From assembly GCA_030295235.1 (NCBI GenBank), contig AP026140.1, forward strand, positions 682,001-746,000: 64,000 bases of DNA. Reading direction: 5' to 3'. The stretch comes from Fistulifera solaris (taxonomy: Eukaryota > Bacillariophyta > Bacillariophyceae > Naviculales > Stauroneidaceae). Shown here piece after piece: positions 30,291 to 40,213 of this stretch (the first letter of the stretch is position 1; each line of letters opens with the position of its first letter). The notes beneath the pieces are model-generated. The model was not told the origin of the DNA. It searched no databases and worked only from the letters and a program-made list of their open reading frames with translations. A program made the translations under genes and the position numbers.

Positions 30291-31444
30291 ATGAATCGCC
30301 ACAACCTCTCCAAAGATGAGCCCATTCCGTTTCGATGGTTTGCTCTCACTGTGCTATGGCTTCTCTGTCACACTGACGTGTCGACCTGTTTTCAGCCGCC
30401 AACAAGAATGATTCGGCATCGTGCCTCCTCCACACTATATTACGCGTTTTCTTTGACTTCTGCTTTGGAGTCATGTATCGGCGATAAGGATATTCTACCA
30501 TGGATCAACACGACCGACAACACCGATGTGGACGACGATATCGACTCCTCTCATTGTCGTACGGTTCCACTGTATCCACTGGCTGCTTGCTATCTTCCCA
30601 CGGGTCAACATCAATTACGCAATATCGAGCCTCGGAATCTAAAAATGGCGAATGACCTTGGTATCAATGGACGTTTCTGCGTCGTATGCTCCGCTGTCGA
30701 TACGGGACGAATCGCTGCGGTCGGTACCATGTTTCGCATTCTGCACATGGATCCCCAAACCGATCCCGTCTCGGGACAGTTACTTCGAATCTTGCTGACG
30801 TGTGAAGCGGAAGATCTGGTGAATATACGAGCTATTCAGAATCCGAAAGCAGCCAAGTGGGAAAATCGTCTACAGCATTCGGAAGAATATCTCATGGCCA
30901 CTGTTTGTTCTCGACCCAATACGACCAGCAACCCGCAGAATAATATCCAACAACTCAATCAAGCCATACTGGAAGATTATAATCGAGTCTCTCATATGTA
31001 CAGAGATGGTACGGGCGCCGAAACTTTGCCGCCCTTTACCAGAGAACGCTTGAGTTTGTCCTGCCGACACGGTCTGCAATGGACGATAATGAAGCATCCT
31101 TCTGGCAAATGGCACAAGATTGGCAAACCCTTTGTTACACCGTCCGTGAAGGACACCAAATCAGGTTGATGAGTGATCGAAATGAATTGTTAATTGACGC
31201 GGCGATTGCGAAAGGTGGACCTTTGAATCTGCCGGTCCATGTAGAAGATTTGTTGTTGGAGGATCGACAAAAAGTACAAGAGTTGGAAGTCGTGGCACAA
31301 CAGCAGTGGTTGTCGTTGCAATTGGATCCGACGATGGACTTTCAAGTACTGTTGTCCCTCGAAACGTACGAAGAGCGATTGCAGTACTTTGCGAATATGG
31401 TTCATCGAGAACGAAACAGACCAAAACGGAAAGAAAGATGTTGA
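30291..31444 (+). CDS. Plastid-targeted LON substrate-binding-domain protein
   Basis: About 385 residues. An N-terminal hydrophobic signal (FALTVLWLLC) ends in STC|FQPPTRM, with Phe at the +1 position as required for diatom plastid import. The core (about 85-205) is a LON N-terminal substrate-binding domain: VPLYPLAACYLPTGQHQLRN, FCVVCSAVDTGRIAAVGTMF and a later LRILLTCEAEDLVNI. There is no AAA+ or protease domain, so it is not Lon itself. Such stand-alone LON-domain proteins occur in bacteria and plastids with unknown roles. The C-terminal helix-rich part (MDDNEASFWQMAQDW to the end) lies in another frame. One base inserted near 31067 (GGT) joins them. It ends close to the SGNH hydrolase gene, convergent. 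Confidence 0.65.
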
Positions 31445-31533
31445 CAAGAAAACGGAGAAGGTCCCAAACAAGGGAGCGTGGTTTGATGATAGCGCATGGT
31501 CCTAAAATTCAATTCGTGCGTTAATTGAAGTGG

Positions 31534-32868
31534 CTATTCTCGATCCTGCATTCGCGAGCTGGTGGGAGGAGCCGTGGACGGTGGCACAGCAGAATTCTCA
31601 ATGATATCTAGCAAAAATTCGGCCATCTTCGTTCCGCCCTTGGCGGATGGTTCCACACGAGCTACATAGTCCGTTGTATCTTTTCCATTCAAAGCATTGT
31701 ACAAGGGGACCGGTATCACTTCCACACCTGGTATTCGAGTCATGGATGTCGCTTCATGAAATGCTTTTCGTATCAACAGTTGTATTTTTCCGGATCCTTG
31801 TCATAACCCAAAAGATTCAAAGCCCGACTCGCCCAGCCACCCGTATTCGTCTCGTCGGGGTAATAAATCATACAAATCAGAATTTTAGCCGGTTTGGTTT
31901 TGGATGTCAAAGCTGTGAATGCAGAATGTTTTGGTTAAGGAATGTTTGTGTTTGTCGAAATAACACAACCAGCCGAAGACGCACCTTCCAAATAGTACTG
32001 AACACGAATCTGAAACAAGTGACGGAAATAACCCAAGCACGGCGGACACGAACACGCGCATGACCAGCACGATGGACCGCAACCACAACAATAATCCTGG
32101 ACTGCGGGGAAAAGTGAATGAGTGAGCTGTTTTCGCTCACTCATATCCATGGATAGAATTATAGCACTTACAGGGACAATAGCCAAAAGTAAATCCTTTT
32201 TCTAGAATCTGCTTGGGCATACAAACAATAGCTCCCATCGAGGCAATCGTACAAGGACATGGCTTCATGGCGATATCGTTGCCACCAATGGAAACGATGA
32301 GTATATCATTCGCCTGTAAATTGTCCCTTATAAAATAGTCTTGCGGTCGCAGTTGAAAGGTTCGTTCGTTCAAGGTTGTCGCTTCCACTGCCGCATTGAT
32401 GGCGGCGGTTGATTTCCGATTCTTACTTTGCTGACAATGATAATTCAACCAATAAGTGACATCCTGAATGGATCGAGGTGGTTGCAACACATCCTTGTAA
32501 GCTCCCACCGCCGTCGCTTCTTCTTCGACCCAGTATTTGTTATCGAGAGAACTGTCACCCGCCGTCCAAATCAAACGTGATGATTTTTCACGTAAGGCTA
32601 AAAGTACGGGTTCGAGATCTTTGACGCGGTGACCGTGATATTCGCCGTAATAGGCTCGGGCGGATACTTTTCCCGAGGCAGACGACATGATAGGATGCAA
32701 CGAATTGCGCCAAAACAATTCGGAATGATAGAACTGAGCGGCCGGGCCTGTGACGTAGTGATTGTTGACAACTACTTGGTATTGCTGTTGCACTAAGAAG
32801 TGGTTTAAATGGTTCATATCATCCAACACAGCCAAACCGGCGCATCCAACACAGCCAAAGCGGCGCAT
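31534..32868 (-). CDS. SGNH-hydrolase-like protein
   Basis: Exons 32868-32172 and 31912-31534. About 360 residues. The block I nucleophile region is WTAGDSSLDNKYWVE (GDS), and block III is ILIVSIGGNDIAMKPCP (GGND). The C-terminal exon has the terminal PLYNALNGKDTTDY region. This places it with GDSL/SGNH esterases, which act on lipids or acetylated sugars. No secretion signal is evident. The 259 bp intron (31913-32171) has donor GTAAGTGC and acceptor ATTCACAG and joins in frame as CP/SLTSK. In exon 2 one A is missing from the A5 run near 31788 (…DPEK/IQLLI…). The start codon region carries a 23 bp direct repeat, so an out-of-frame second ATG follows 23 bp after the first. In-frame Met18 is an alternative start. 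Confidence 0.7.
31913..32171 (-). other. Intron of the SGNH hydrolase gene
   Basis: 259 bp, donor GTAAGTGC, acceptor CATTCACAG. Unusually long compared with the other introns here (67-79 bp), and it contains the in-frame stop that would otherwise end the first exon. Confidence 0.75.
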
Positions 32869-33427
32869 CTTTCTGTGAAATACCGTGTTGCCTCGCGGCG
32901 ACGAGAAAAACCCAGATAATGGACACCCCCAACTTCTTGACCACGAAATTCAAACATTTTCATCTTATACTGCGAAAAACACGACACTAAAAGAGTAAAA
33001 GTCTGCCTACTTGCTAATGCTATAGATGGCGGGAAAAACGAGGAAAAATCTGGGTTTTTCTATACACCCTCAACTTATTGACCACACAAAAATGAACCTC
33101 ATCTAAGCGTCACGATATTTCGGAGCATTGATAGTCTCTATTTCCTGACCTATTTTCATTTTCCCTTGTAATTCATCTCAATTACTTGCTTGAATCTATG
33201 GGAAGTTTAATCGAGAAAAGAAACACGTCGCGATTAAGCAATCTTTTTGAAAAAATTATAGGTCCGTCTAGTCGTTCCAAGGTCTTGGCTAAGGGTGCGA
33301 TACGCGCGATCCATTTCAAATTGAATAAATCATTTCAATGATCTTGACCTAGTAACTATTAACAAATGTCAGATACCAGGTATGATGAACAAAACCTGAT
33401 GACTGATATATTTAGGATTCTCCTCCC
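32869..33427. other. Intergenic region
   Basis: About 560 bp. A theme 'TTTTTC...CAACTT(C/A)TTGACCAC' appears twice, near 32929 and 33069, and once more far away near 62708. No gene was recognised. Confidence 0.4.
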
Positions 33428-34886
33428 TTAATTGCGTTCGTCATTACCAATAACATCCGATAACTCTAGTTTTGTCTGGACTGTTACCACCTGCTCTTCC
33501 GAATCGCTGGTAACTCCCGTCGCTTTTTGGTCAACGGACTCACGAGTAACTTCTTCCAAGACTTTTTTCCATTCATCTGTAGAAATGTCCCCTACATGTT
33601 CCCCCGAACTGTTCGTTGGACTAAATTTACGAGCCAACAAACATCCCCCCTGCCGGGCTACTTTTACAATTCGACGCAAATCATTCGCTGAAAAAGTCGC
33701 AGGATTGCGCATTCCTTCACTCCAGTCGGTATAGGTCACTGGTTGTAAGCAGACTTGTTCGCGTGAAGACTCGCTTTCGGCTAAAATTTGCAGTACAGCC
33801 AGGGCCGTTGGGAAATACATTTCGTCACTGGCATTGACATGCTTGAACAAATTCCACATTTGCTCATGGGGACGCATATGTTGGTCGAGATCAAGGACTG
33901 CCGCCGCGTGGGGTCGTGACAACACTATCCATTGATCGGCTTTCCAACGCATTGACTGAGGTATCATGCGATGAATATCACAGAACTGGTCACGTTCGTA
34001 CTTGTTCCGAGGCGTTCCCGGGGTATTCCGATTCCGTGCGTTGACCCAACTGACCTCCCAAGGATTAGCTCTTGTGACAGTTGCATTCGAATCATCGTTG
34101 CGAGTTTGACCTACTAATCGGCGTTCTGTAGCCGTCGCCGCAAATAAACTTTGAATGCACTCATCCAATGTTGTTACGGGTAGACACGTTTCACTGATGA
34201 AAATAAACTTGTCTACCATGGGAACTTCGGCCGGAAGACTTTCCTCAATCATATACCGGCGTCTCGTAAACCGCTCGTCCTTTTCCCGATCCGAGTTACT
34301 ATTCCGACCAATTTCCATCGCCGCTGCTAATAAATCCACCATGGCCCGCGTAATTTGTATGGATCCCCATTCGGGGCAGTGTGAATGAAAGATGGGGTCG
34401 GAAAACGAATTTCCTCGACCCATTTTGGGAGGTTCGGTAAGTAGACGTTGCCGCAGCCAGGAACTTTTTGACTTGCAGGGGAAATTTCGCGTGGCATAGC
34501 AAGCTAACTTTGTGCTGGCTCTTCGATGACGCCGCCCATTCTTTCCAAATATGTTCGTAGGGTAAGTCATCGATAGATATGGCAAGAAGGGCAATGTGTT
34601 TTGGTTTTGTGTCGCTACTGCTCGAGTGCAGTGGCAACGGTCGATACGGCGGCAAACAACGATATCCGTAATCCGCCAAAGCATCCAGTGGATTGCGGGA
34701 AGGGTAACCTCGCCCAGCATATCCTCCACGCCCTCTATTATGATTGTCGTATCGAGGTCTCTGATTCCGCCGGGGATGGCTCTCACGATGTTCCGGAGGG
34801 CGAACGCGAGGACGGTCATCATCAGTATTACGAGCAGCCCGCTGTGCTGACTTTTCAAGATTGGCTAGTGCCGCAGCAAAATCCAT
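33428..34886 (-). CDS. GT14-like (Core-2/I-branching) glycosyltransferase, one frame break
   Basis: About 485 residues, start ATG 34886. The catalytic region matches the Core-2/I-branching beta-1,6-GlcNAc-transferase/xylosyltransferase superfamily (PF02485): DKFIFISETCLPVTTLDECI (metal-free donor site region), SWVNARNRNTP, then the acceptor-side QSMRWKADQWIVLSRPHAAA and an acidic loop NASDEMYFPTAL. The N-terminal 90 residues are Arg/Gly-rich (NRGRGGYAGRGYPSRN) and show no membrane anchor, unlike Golgi relatives. The N-terminal and catalytic parts are in different frames. Deleting one A from the A5 run near 34472 (QVK/SSWLR) makes them one. The extra reading frame that runs through the N-terminal segment from 34858 is the wrong one. 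Product unknown; a cell-wall or storage glycan branch is plausible. Confidence 0.65.
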
Positions 34887-35560
34887 TTTTAACAAAGCAA
34901 AGGACAACAGCTTGAATGAATAAGACAGTTAATAAGACAATGCTTTGCTTAGGGAATGAATAAAGAAAGAGATCGCAGGATAGGTCGACATCTTGTTGTT
35001 GCAATAATCCAGAGGGACGTACCGGTATCTACTGGTTAAGCGATTAGTACCGCTAAGGCAACCAATATGGATTCGTCCGTCTGACCACCGCTCGTTTCTT
35101 CGTTGTCCGCTCGTACGTGAACCGATACCAATTACCCGTTTACTAAAAAAAACTGGTGCCATTTTCCCCTCGCGCCTCCGTCGGAAGTGATCAACAGTCG
35201 ATGCCAAGCATACAAACAGTTGTTGATAACAAATAGGTGTGTATACGATGTACGGTTGATTTCATCTTTGTAGATGCTGTTATGACTTATGTCGAGAAGG
35301 GTGAATGGGTTCAATGCAACCATGAATGCGCCCGCGACAGTCTCTGGACGATGAGCCTTGCCCCGAATGCGAATGTTGAAATTCTACCTCCCCATACCCA
35401 ACAAGACAATTTCATTATTTAAAGAGCTTTCTATCCGAATATATCTTGATGCTGACTCCTATTTGATGATTCTTTGCAGAAAAGACTTCAACTCACGCAC
35501 TTCATTTCTATTTTCCTTCTTCCCAACCCTTCACAGTGTGTCTAGTATATATAATTCAAT
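34887..35560. other. Divergent promoter between GT14-like gene and RPS23
   Basis: About 670 bp. It should contain the strong RPS23 promoter. No clear TATA box, and no repeat or RNA gene recognised. Confidence 0.45.
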
Positions 35561-35992
35561 ATGGGTAAGCCGAGTGGTATCCGCACGGGTCGCAAATTGC
35601 GTACCCACCGCAAAAACCAACGCTGGAGAGATTTGAAGTACAGCAAAGCCAACTCCGTCACCGCCATGAAGGCCAACCCCATGGGTGGATCCACCATGGC
35701 CAAGGGAATTGTCTTGGAGAAAATTGGTATTGAGGCCAAACAGCCCAACTCCGCTATCCGAAAATGTGTGCGTGTGCAATTGATCAAGAACGGCAAGAAA
35801 ATCGCTGCCTTCGTACCCCGTGACGGTTGCTTGAACTACGTAGATGAGAACGATGAAGTGTTGATTGCCGGTTTCGGTCGATCCGGTCACGCCGTGGGTG
35901 ATATTCCCGGTGTCCGATTTAAGGTTGTCAAGGTAGCCGGTGTGTCGCTTTGGGCCTTGTACAAGCAAAAGAAGGAAAAGCCGCGTTCTTAA
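35561..35992 (+). CDS. RPS23: 40S ribosomal protein uS12 (S23)
   Basis: 143 residues, exactly the eukaryotic length, intact. It begins [18 protein letters not shown] and contains the universally conserved decoding-centre loop [10 protein letters not shown] (the proline is hydroxylated in other eukaryotes) and the second loop around [15 protein letters not shown]. uS12 sits at the decoding site of the small subunit and monitors codon-anticodon pairing. ATG at 35561, single exon, stop followed by an AT-rich 3' region with an AATAAATA stretch that could serve as a polyadenylation signal. It converges on the DUF3727-type gene. Confidence 0.98.
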   Translation: MGKPSGIRTGRKLRTHRKNQRWRDLKYSKANSVTAMKANPMGGSTMAKGIVLEKIGIEAKQPNSAIRKCVRVQLIKNGKKIAAFVPRDGCLNYVDENDEVLIAGFGRSGHAVGDIPGVRFKVVKVAGVSLWALYKQKKEKPRS

Positions 35993-36109
35993 GTGTTTTT
36001 AAGAAATAATAAATACACCGCCTTTCTCTACCGTTTTACTTTTGTTTGGCTACAAGTATTCGTTTTCCGTTCAAAAGGTTCATTACAGCATAGTGTTACG
36101 CGATATTAA

Positions 36110-36808
36110 TTAAGGCAATAAAGCATCCGGGTCTTCGTGATATTCCAAAAAAAGTTGTTCTAGTGTCGGCATGACCAATTCGGATTCGTGGGGAGTCAAC
36201 ATTACACGGTTGTCGGGCGTATCTGGGCACTGCTTCCCCACCAACAAAACAGGATCGAGGATACGAACCAAATTGAACTCCTTACCCCGATGCTCAAACG
36301 ATAAGAGCACTTCCACTTCTTCTTCCTCTTCCTCTTCCTCTTCGTCCACAGAAAGCTCGTCGTCTTCTTCAAATTCTTCTTCGTCGTCATCGTCCTCCAA
36401 TTCTCCCACCAGCGTCAGTGTTTGAGGCGTGCGCTGCAATATGAGTTCCTCCCCAAACTCTTCTGCCACAATCGATTCCGCGAGCGGGAAGACATCATCC
36501 ATCAATTCGTCGTCCAGTTCGACCGGGATGAGCTGCGAATCTTCGTCCAAGTAACAGAGTGCGACCGCATAGTCGCAAGGAAAGCCGATGGTGTACTCGA
36601 CGCCATTAACTGTGGCGATCGAGTCGGCGTAGCATTCAATAAACGAATTCCCATCAATAAACGGAATTGGAACGCCTTCCAAATCGGACGGAACCGGCGA
36701 AAGGGCTGGATTGGTGTTGAAGCATCGTGTGTGGATGATGCGTGGGGAAGGAACGATCACAAAGGCGTTTGCGTACGCAAGAAGAAGGAAGAGGACAATT
36801 CGTATCAT
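36110..36808 (-). CDS. Plastid-targeted DUF3727-like protein with acidic insert
   Basis: 232 residues. The signal peptide MIRIVLFLLLAYANAF ends with the plastid-type A-N-A-F, so it should enter the plastid. The middle (SIATVNGVEYTIGFPCDYAV, CYLDEDSQLIPVE) and the C-terminal VRILDPVLLVGKQC followed by FLEYHEDPDALLP fit DUF3727, a cyanobacterial/plastid family of unknown function. About residues 137-166 are nearly all Asp/Glu, encoded by a GAA/GAC-rich tract seen on the plus strand as TCTTCC/TCGTC repeats. Such a tract can change length easily. Single exon, no frame break. The start is the only sensible ATG. Confidence 0.7.
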   Translation of the reverse strand: MIRIVLFLLLAYANAFVIVPSPRIIHTRCFNTNPALSPVPSDLEGVPIPFIDGNSFIECYADSIATVNGVEYTIGFPCDYAVALCYLDEDSQLIPVELDDELMDDVFPLAESIVAEEFGEELILQRTPQTLTLVGELEDDDDEEEFEEDDELSVDEEEEEEEEEVEVLLSFEHRGKEFNLVRILDPVLLVGKQCPDTPDNRVMLTPHESELVMPTLEQLFLEYHEDPDALLP

Positions 36809-37660
36809 TGTGTTTTGTTGAAAGGAAGAGAGTGCAAAGAAAGAATCGTTTTATCAACCTTGCTTTCAAGTTCTTTTGATTACGGTAGCCTTCCCACAGA
36901 ACGCCGCGTTTGTTGATGGTTTCGTCTTTTGTTATTGGCGGTTATTGGTTCCGGATCTTTATCGGTCCGCCGTCAGACGCAGTGCGAACCGATGCGACAC
37001 GAAGTACGAAAAAAATTGCTTGCTTTGCACGGGAATTAGGGAATAAAATAAAAGTATATCCTCGACCATTGCCTCTTCAACGCAAAAAGAAACAACAAAA
37101 GCGGAAGAGACAATTTAGACGGGTAATATGGCTGATTCAAGAGCCTGACAATCTTCGTTGCGCTGTTCAAAGTTCTGGTAGTCGATTGCTCGACTGGTAA
37201 AACTTTGTCTCAAGCCCAACCTGCAAAGTACAAGCTCATGCGCAACCGGAACTTTAGTCATCGCTTCATCTTTGAGTGTTTTGGCGTACATGATTGGAAA
37301 TATTTTGTTTTGAAACGGCGTGAACGAGCCGTTTCTTTCTTGCTAACTGACATGCTTCGTCGGTCGGAGTCGGAGTCGCGGTTGAGCCGGTTTTTAACGT
37401 TTCTCCATTGTAATATCTCTCGATGTGTAGCCGAACGATCCTACCGGTAATCACGGGGTTTCCATTGCAAACACGAAACGAAAACTGGTCTCGAAAACTG
37501 CTCGCGTTTTATTCGCTCGCACATCGCGACTTGCCACTTTTTCTTCTCACATTTTTCTCAACCAAAGCAATTTCACTATACTTGAGCAAGACCCTGCTAC
37601 AATCAGCAGGACAAAATAAACTAAACAAGTTCATCCTCAATCTCGCCTCCTCAAGACCAC
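36809..37660. other. Intergenic region, left flank of the tandem duplication
   Basis: About 850 bp. From about 37130 it belongs to the first copy of the 1.2 kb duplicated segment (upstream part of the small basic gene). The remainder has no recognised content. Confidence 0.4.
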
Positions 37661-37921
37661 ATGCGTATCCCACCCCACTGCAACCCGTTCATGCATGCGG
37701 ATGAATCGGAGCGATGGTTTTACGCGGAAATGCGACAACAAGATAAGGGAAAGCGACGCTGGCGCAAACAGAAGAAGGACTCTGAAGACTTCGAGTTCCC
37801 ATGGTTCTTCATTGCGGTAATGTCTTATTACGAATACACAGAGCGTGCTGAACTACGACGCGAGGAACGCCAGCGACGTGCCAAGCAACTGGCCTCTCAT
37901 CAGCGTCGTCAAGGACAATGA
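37661..37921 (+). CDS. Small basic charged protein, copy 1
   Basis: 86 residues, starting M-RIPPHCNPFMHADESERWF. Rich in Arg, Lys, Glu and Gln with a predicted helical character (QQDKGKRRWRKQKKDSED, then RAELRREERQRRAKQLASHQ). No signal peptide or known family. The same start context and N-terminal sequence occur in copy 2, and conservation of the frame after duplication suggests it is translated. The short length and unknown function leave room for doubt. Confidence 0.45.
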   Translation: MRIPPHCNPFMHADESERWFYAEMRQQDKGKRRWRKQKKDSEDFEFPWFFIAVMSYYEYTERAELRREERQRRAKQLASHQRRQGQ

Positions 37922-38886
37922 AGAAACGGCAAAGAAGGGAAATACCAAAGTTATAATACTCAGTGTAATGGGAAACTGTCAAATGCGATTGGACCGATAC
38001 GACTGTTGCTTTGATCACGTGAAAAGAAAATGAAGAAAAATTTCATCGAGGCGGCACATTTGTTCCATGAATACATGAAAGCACATGTAAGCGAGAATAA
38101 AATAGATAGTAAGATAGAACTATAGATATTATCACTGCGTTAATATAGGGTTAATGCATGTGAGCTTATGTATTACCTAGACTTCAGCTTTTTCATTTAC
38201 AATGGTGGGGAGGGGCAAGACTTGCAATGACGCATCGATCCGACGCATCGCATTTGTAAGATAACCGTAAAAATTTGATGTGATTAGCTGCACAATGCGA
38301 TGTCGTGAAAAAGGAAAAGGAAAGAATCTTTTTATGGTTTTGAATTCGCTGATTGAAGAGCTGTCGGTATCCCGTTTCGCGGTAATCGTCCTATATAGGC
38401 TCGTGCTTTGATCTCCAGCTCTTCAACTGAAAGGCGCGTATGAAGTCTTAGTCGTCAAACCGAAGCTCAAGTGTAGCCGATATCTCAGTATTGTCTTGAG
38501 TCTTAGGCTTTATGAGTTTGAGATTGGAAACCTCTTGTTTGGAAACGACGTGAATGAACCGTTTCTTTCTTGCCAAGACTGACTCGGTCTTTGATTGGAG
38601 TCGCGGTTGTGCCGGTTTTTAACGTTTTCACATTGTAATGTAGCTAAAGGTGTAGCCGAACGATCCTACCGGTAATCACGGCGTTTCCATTGTAAACACG
38701 AAACGAAAACTGGTCTCGAAAACTGCTCGCGTTTTATTCGCTCGCACATCAGCGACTTGCCACTTTTTTCTTCTCACATTTTTCTCAACCAAAGCAATTC
38801 ACTGCACTTGAGAAAGACCCTGCTACAATCAGCAGGACAAAATAAACTAAACAAGCTCATCCTCACTCTCGCCTCCTCAAGACACC

Positions 38887-39240
38887 ATGCGTCTCCCAGC
38901 CCGCATCAACCCGTTCATGGATGACTCGGAAAAGCGGCTCCACGCGGAAATTCGACGAAACAATCAGGAACAGCGGCGCCGGCGCAAGCTCAAGAAGAAG
39001 TACGAAAACTCCAGGCGCTCGCTGATCCTCGCCGGTCCTGGCTTATCTTATGCACAAGGAACATGCTCGAATTCGTCGGGAGCTACGCTAAGCGGGATGC
39101 CGAGCAACGAGCCTCCTATCGACGTCAGCAGAAAACCAAGAGGAGATTGCAACGAATGGAAAGGGAGAAAGCGAGAGCATATGAACCATCGGTCTGGGGT
39201 AATTTTCGTACCTATTGAGCAAGCTATCCACGGTTATTTA
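38887..39240 (+). CDS. Small basic charged protein, copy 2 (one frame break)
   Basis: It starts MRLPARINPFMDDSEKRL, clearly related to copy 1. After about 65 residues the homologous continuation (RKRDAEQRASYRRQQKTKRR) lies in the next frame. The switch is near the CTACGCTAAGC stretch at about 39085, where the first frame has no stop but loses similarity. With the switch the protein would be about 118 residues and end NFRTY before 39220. Function unknown. Both copies encode Arg/Lys-rich helices that could bind nucleic acid, which is a guess. Confidence 0.4.
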
Positions 39241-39264
39241 ATGACGATTAGAAGACATGAATAG

Positions 39265-39653
39265 AACCTTATCGAGGCGGCATCCTTGTTCTATGAATGC
39301 ATGCGGGCATCGTAAAAAGCTAATAGATAGACAAATAATAAGATGGAAACGTAAAGCTCATCGCTTATTCAATGTAGGCCTAAATTTTGTGAACTAGCGT
39401 CTTGCATCTAGATTCGCTTAGATCGATTACTGGTAGGGCAAGAGTTCCAACGATGCCTTTGGAGCTGTCGAATCCCATTTGTTAGCGATGCAGTCAACGT
39501 TTCAAAGCCCTTCGCACTAGTTTTACATTACTAAGGTAGCCTTCCGTCTCGCCATAGTCTCTAGGAAAGACGCAAAAGGATGACAACAATATTAACTGTA
39601 ACCTTAGCGGGGATGGACATTGAACATTATTGCCCCCGTGCCGTGCGCGGCGC
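39265..39653. other. Intergenic region left of copia element A
   Basis: About 390 bp. The end of the duplicated segment, then a gene-free stretch up to the target site GGCGC (39649-39653). In the uninterrupted chromosome it would be the upstream region of ORC4. Confidence 0.5.
39649..39653. other. Target-site duplication of element A, left
   Basis: GGCGC directly before the 5' LTR, matched by GGCGC directly after the 3' LTR (46725-46729). Confidence 0.9.
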
Positions 39654-40110
39654 TGTCACGGATATGCGGATAGCGGGCAGACTACTAGGGACTCACCCAA
39701 TTTAGCCGCACGACCTAATGCGAACCACGACCCCCAAATCGGAAGCCTTCGGACGGAACCTCATGGGAGAGGCCCAAGGGTCTTTGTACGATTTGGATTG
39801 ATCGTGAAGGCGTGAAAAGTTTGCAAGCAACGCGATACAAGAATGTTAGAGCCACATCATTGAGCTCAGAATTTCAAGATAAAATAAGACCTAGTCCGAT
39901 GGCAGAGTGACATTCTCGGCGGAACCATCACCCAGTGAGGTTCCACCTTGATCATTTGTCGGATTTGTAAAGGCTTATAATATTGTTGTTTGGAAAACTT
40001 TGACTGTTTTATCGTCTTAGGCTACCAGATACTTCCTCTTCTGTTGTTGCTAAACGTGGCGACTTGGTTGACAGAAAATACTTCCAATTTCTGTCCGTCG
40101 ATACGTGAGA
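39654..40110 (+). repeat. 5' LTR of element A
   Basis: 457 bp, starting TGTCACGG and ending ACGTGAGA. The ends form an imperfect inverted pair (TGTCAC/GTGAGA), giving TG...GA termini instead of the usual TG...CA. Confidence 0.92.
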
Positions 40111-40130
40111 GGTTACGAGCCCAGGTTTAC
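40111..40130 (+). other. Primer-binding site of element A, half-tRNA type
   Basis: GGTTACGAGCCCAG immediately follows the 5' LTR. It is complementary to an anticodon stem-loop of tRNA-iMet type (one mismatch at the middle anticodon base) rather than to a tRNA 3' end, as known for Drosophila copia, which primes with a 5' half of tRNA-iMet. Confidence 0.55.
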
Positions 40131-40213
40131 ACTATCTGGTACAGTCTTTTTGCAGTTGTTTGATACACGTGCCCTACTTACTCCCTTTTTTGTCGTCCTT
40201 CGTTATTCGCGAT

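Larger units (their letters stand above)
37130..39310. repeat. ~1.22 kb tandem duplication
   Basis: Two copies, about 37130-38340 and 38345-39310, are offset by 1216-1227 bp. Highly similar parts include the stretch CCGAACGATCCTACCGGTAA (37432 and 38656), the following 250 bp up to the small open frame, and ATCGAGGCGGCA near 38047 and 39271. Divergence is roughly 10-15 percent with indels, so the duplication is older than the other tandem repeats in the window. Confidence 0.85.

Noticed and set aside
30291-31444. Full Lon protease
   Set aside because: Only the N-terminal substrate-binding domain is present; no AAA+ Walker motifs or Ser-Lys dyad.
36422-36916. 164-codon plus-strand frame over the DUF3727-type gene
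   Set aside because: Antisense to a gene with signal peptide and family similarity; no independent evidence.
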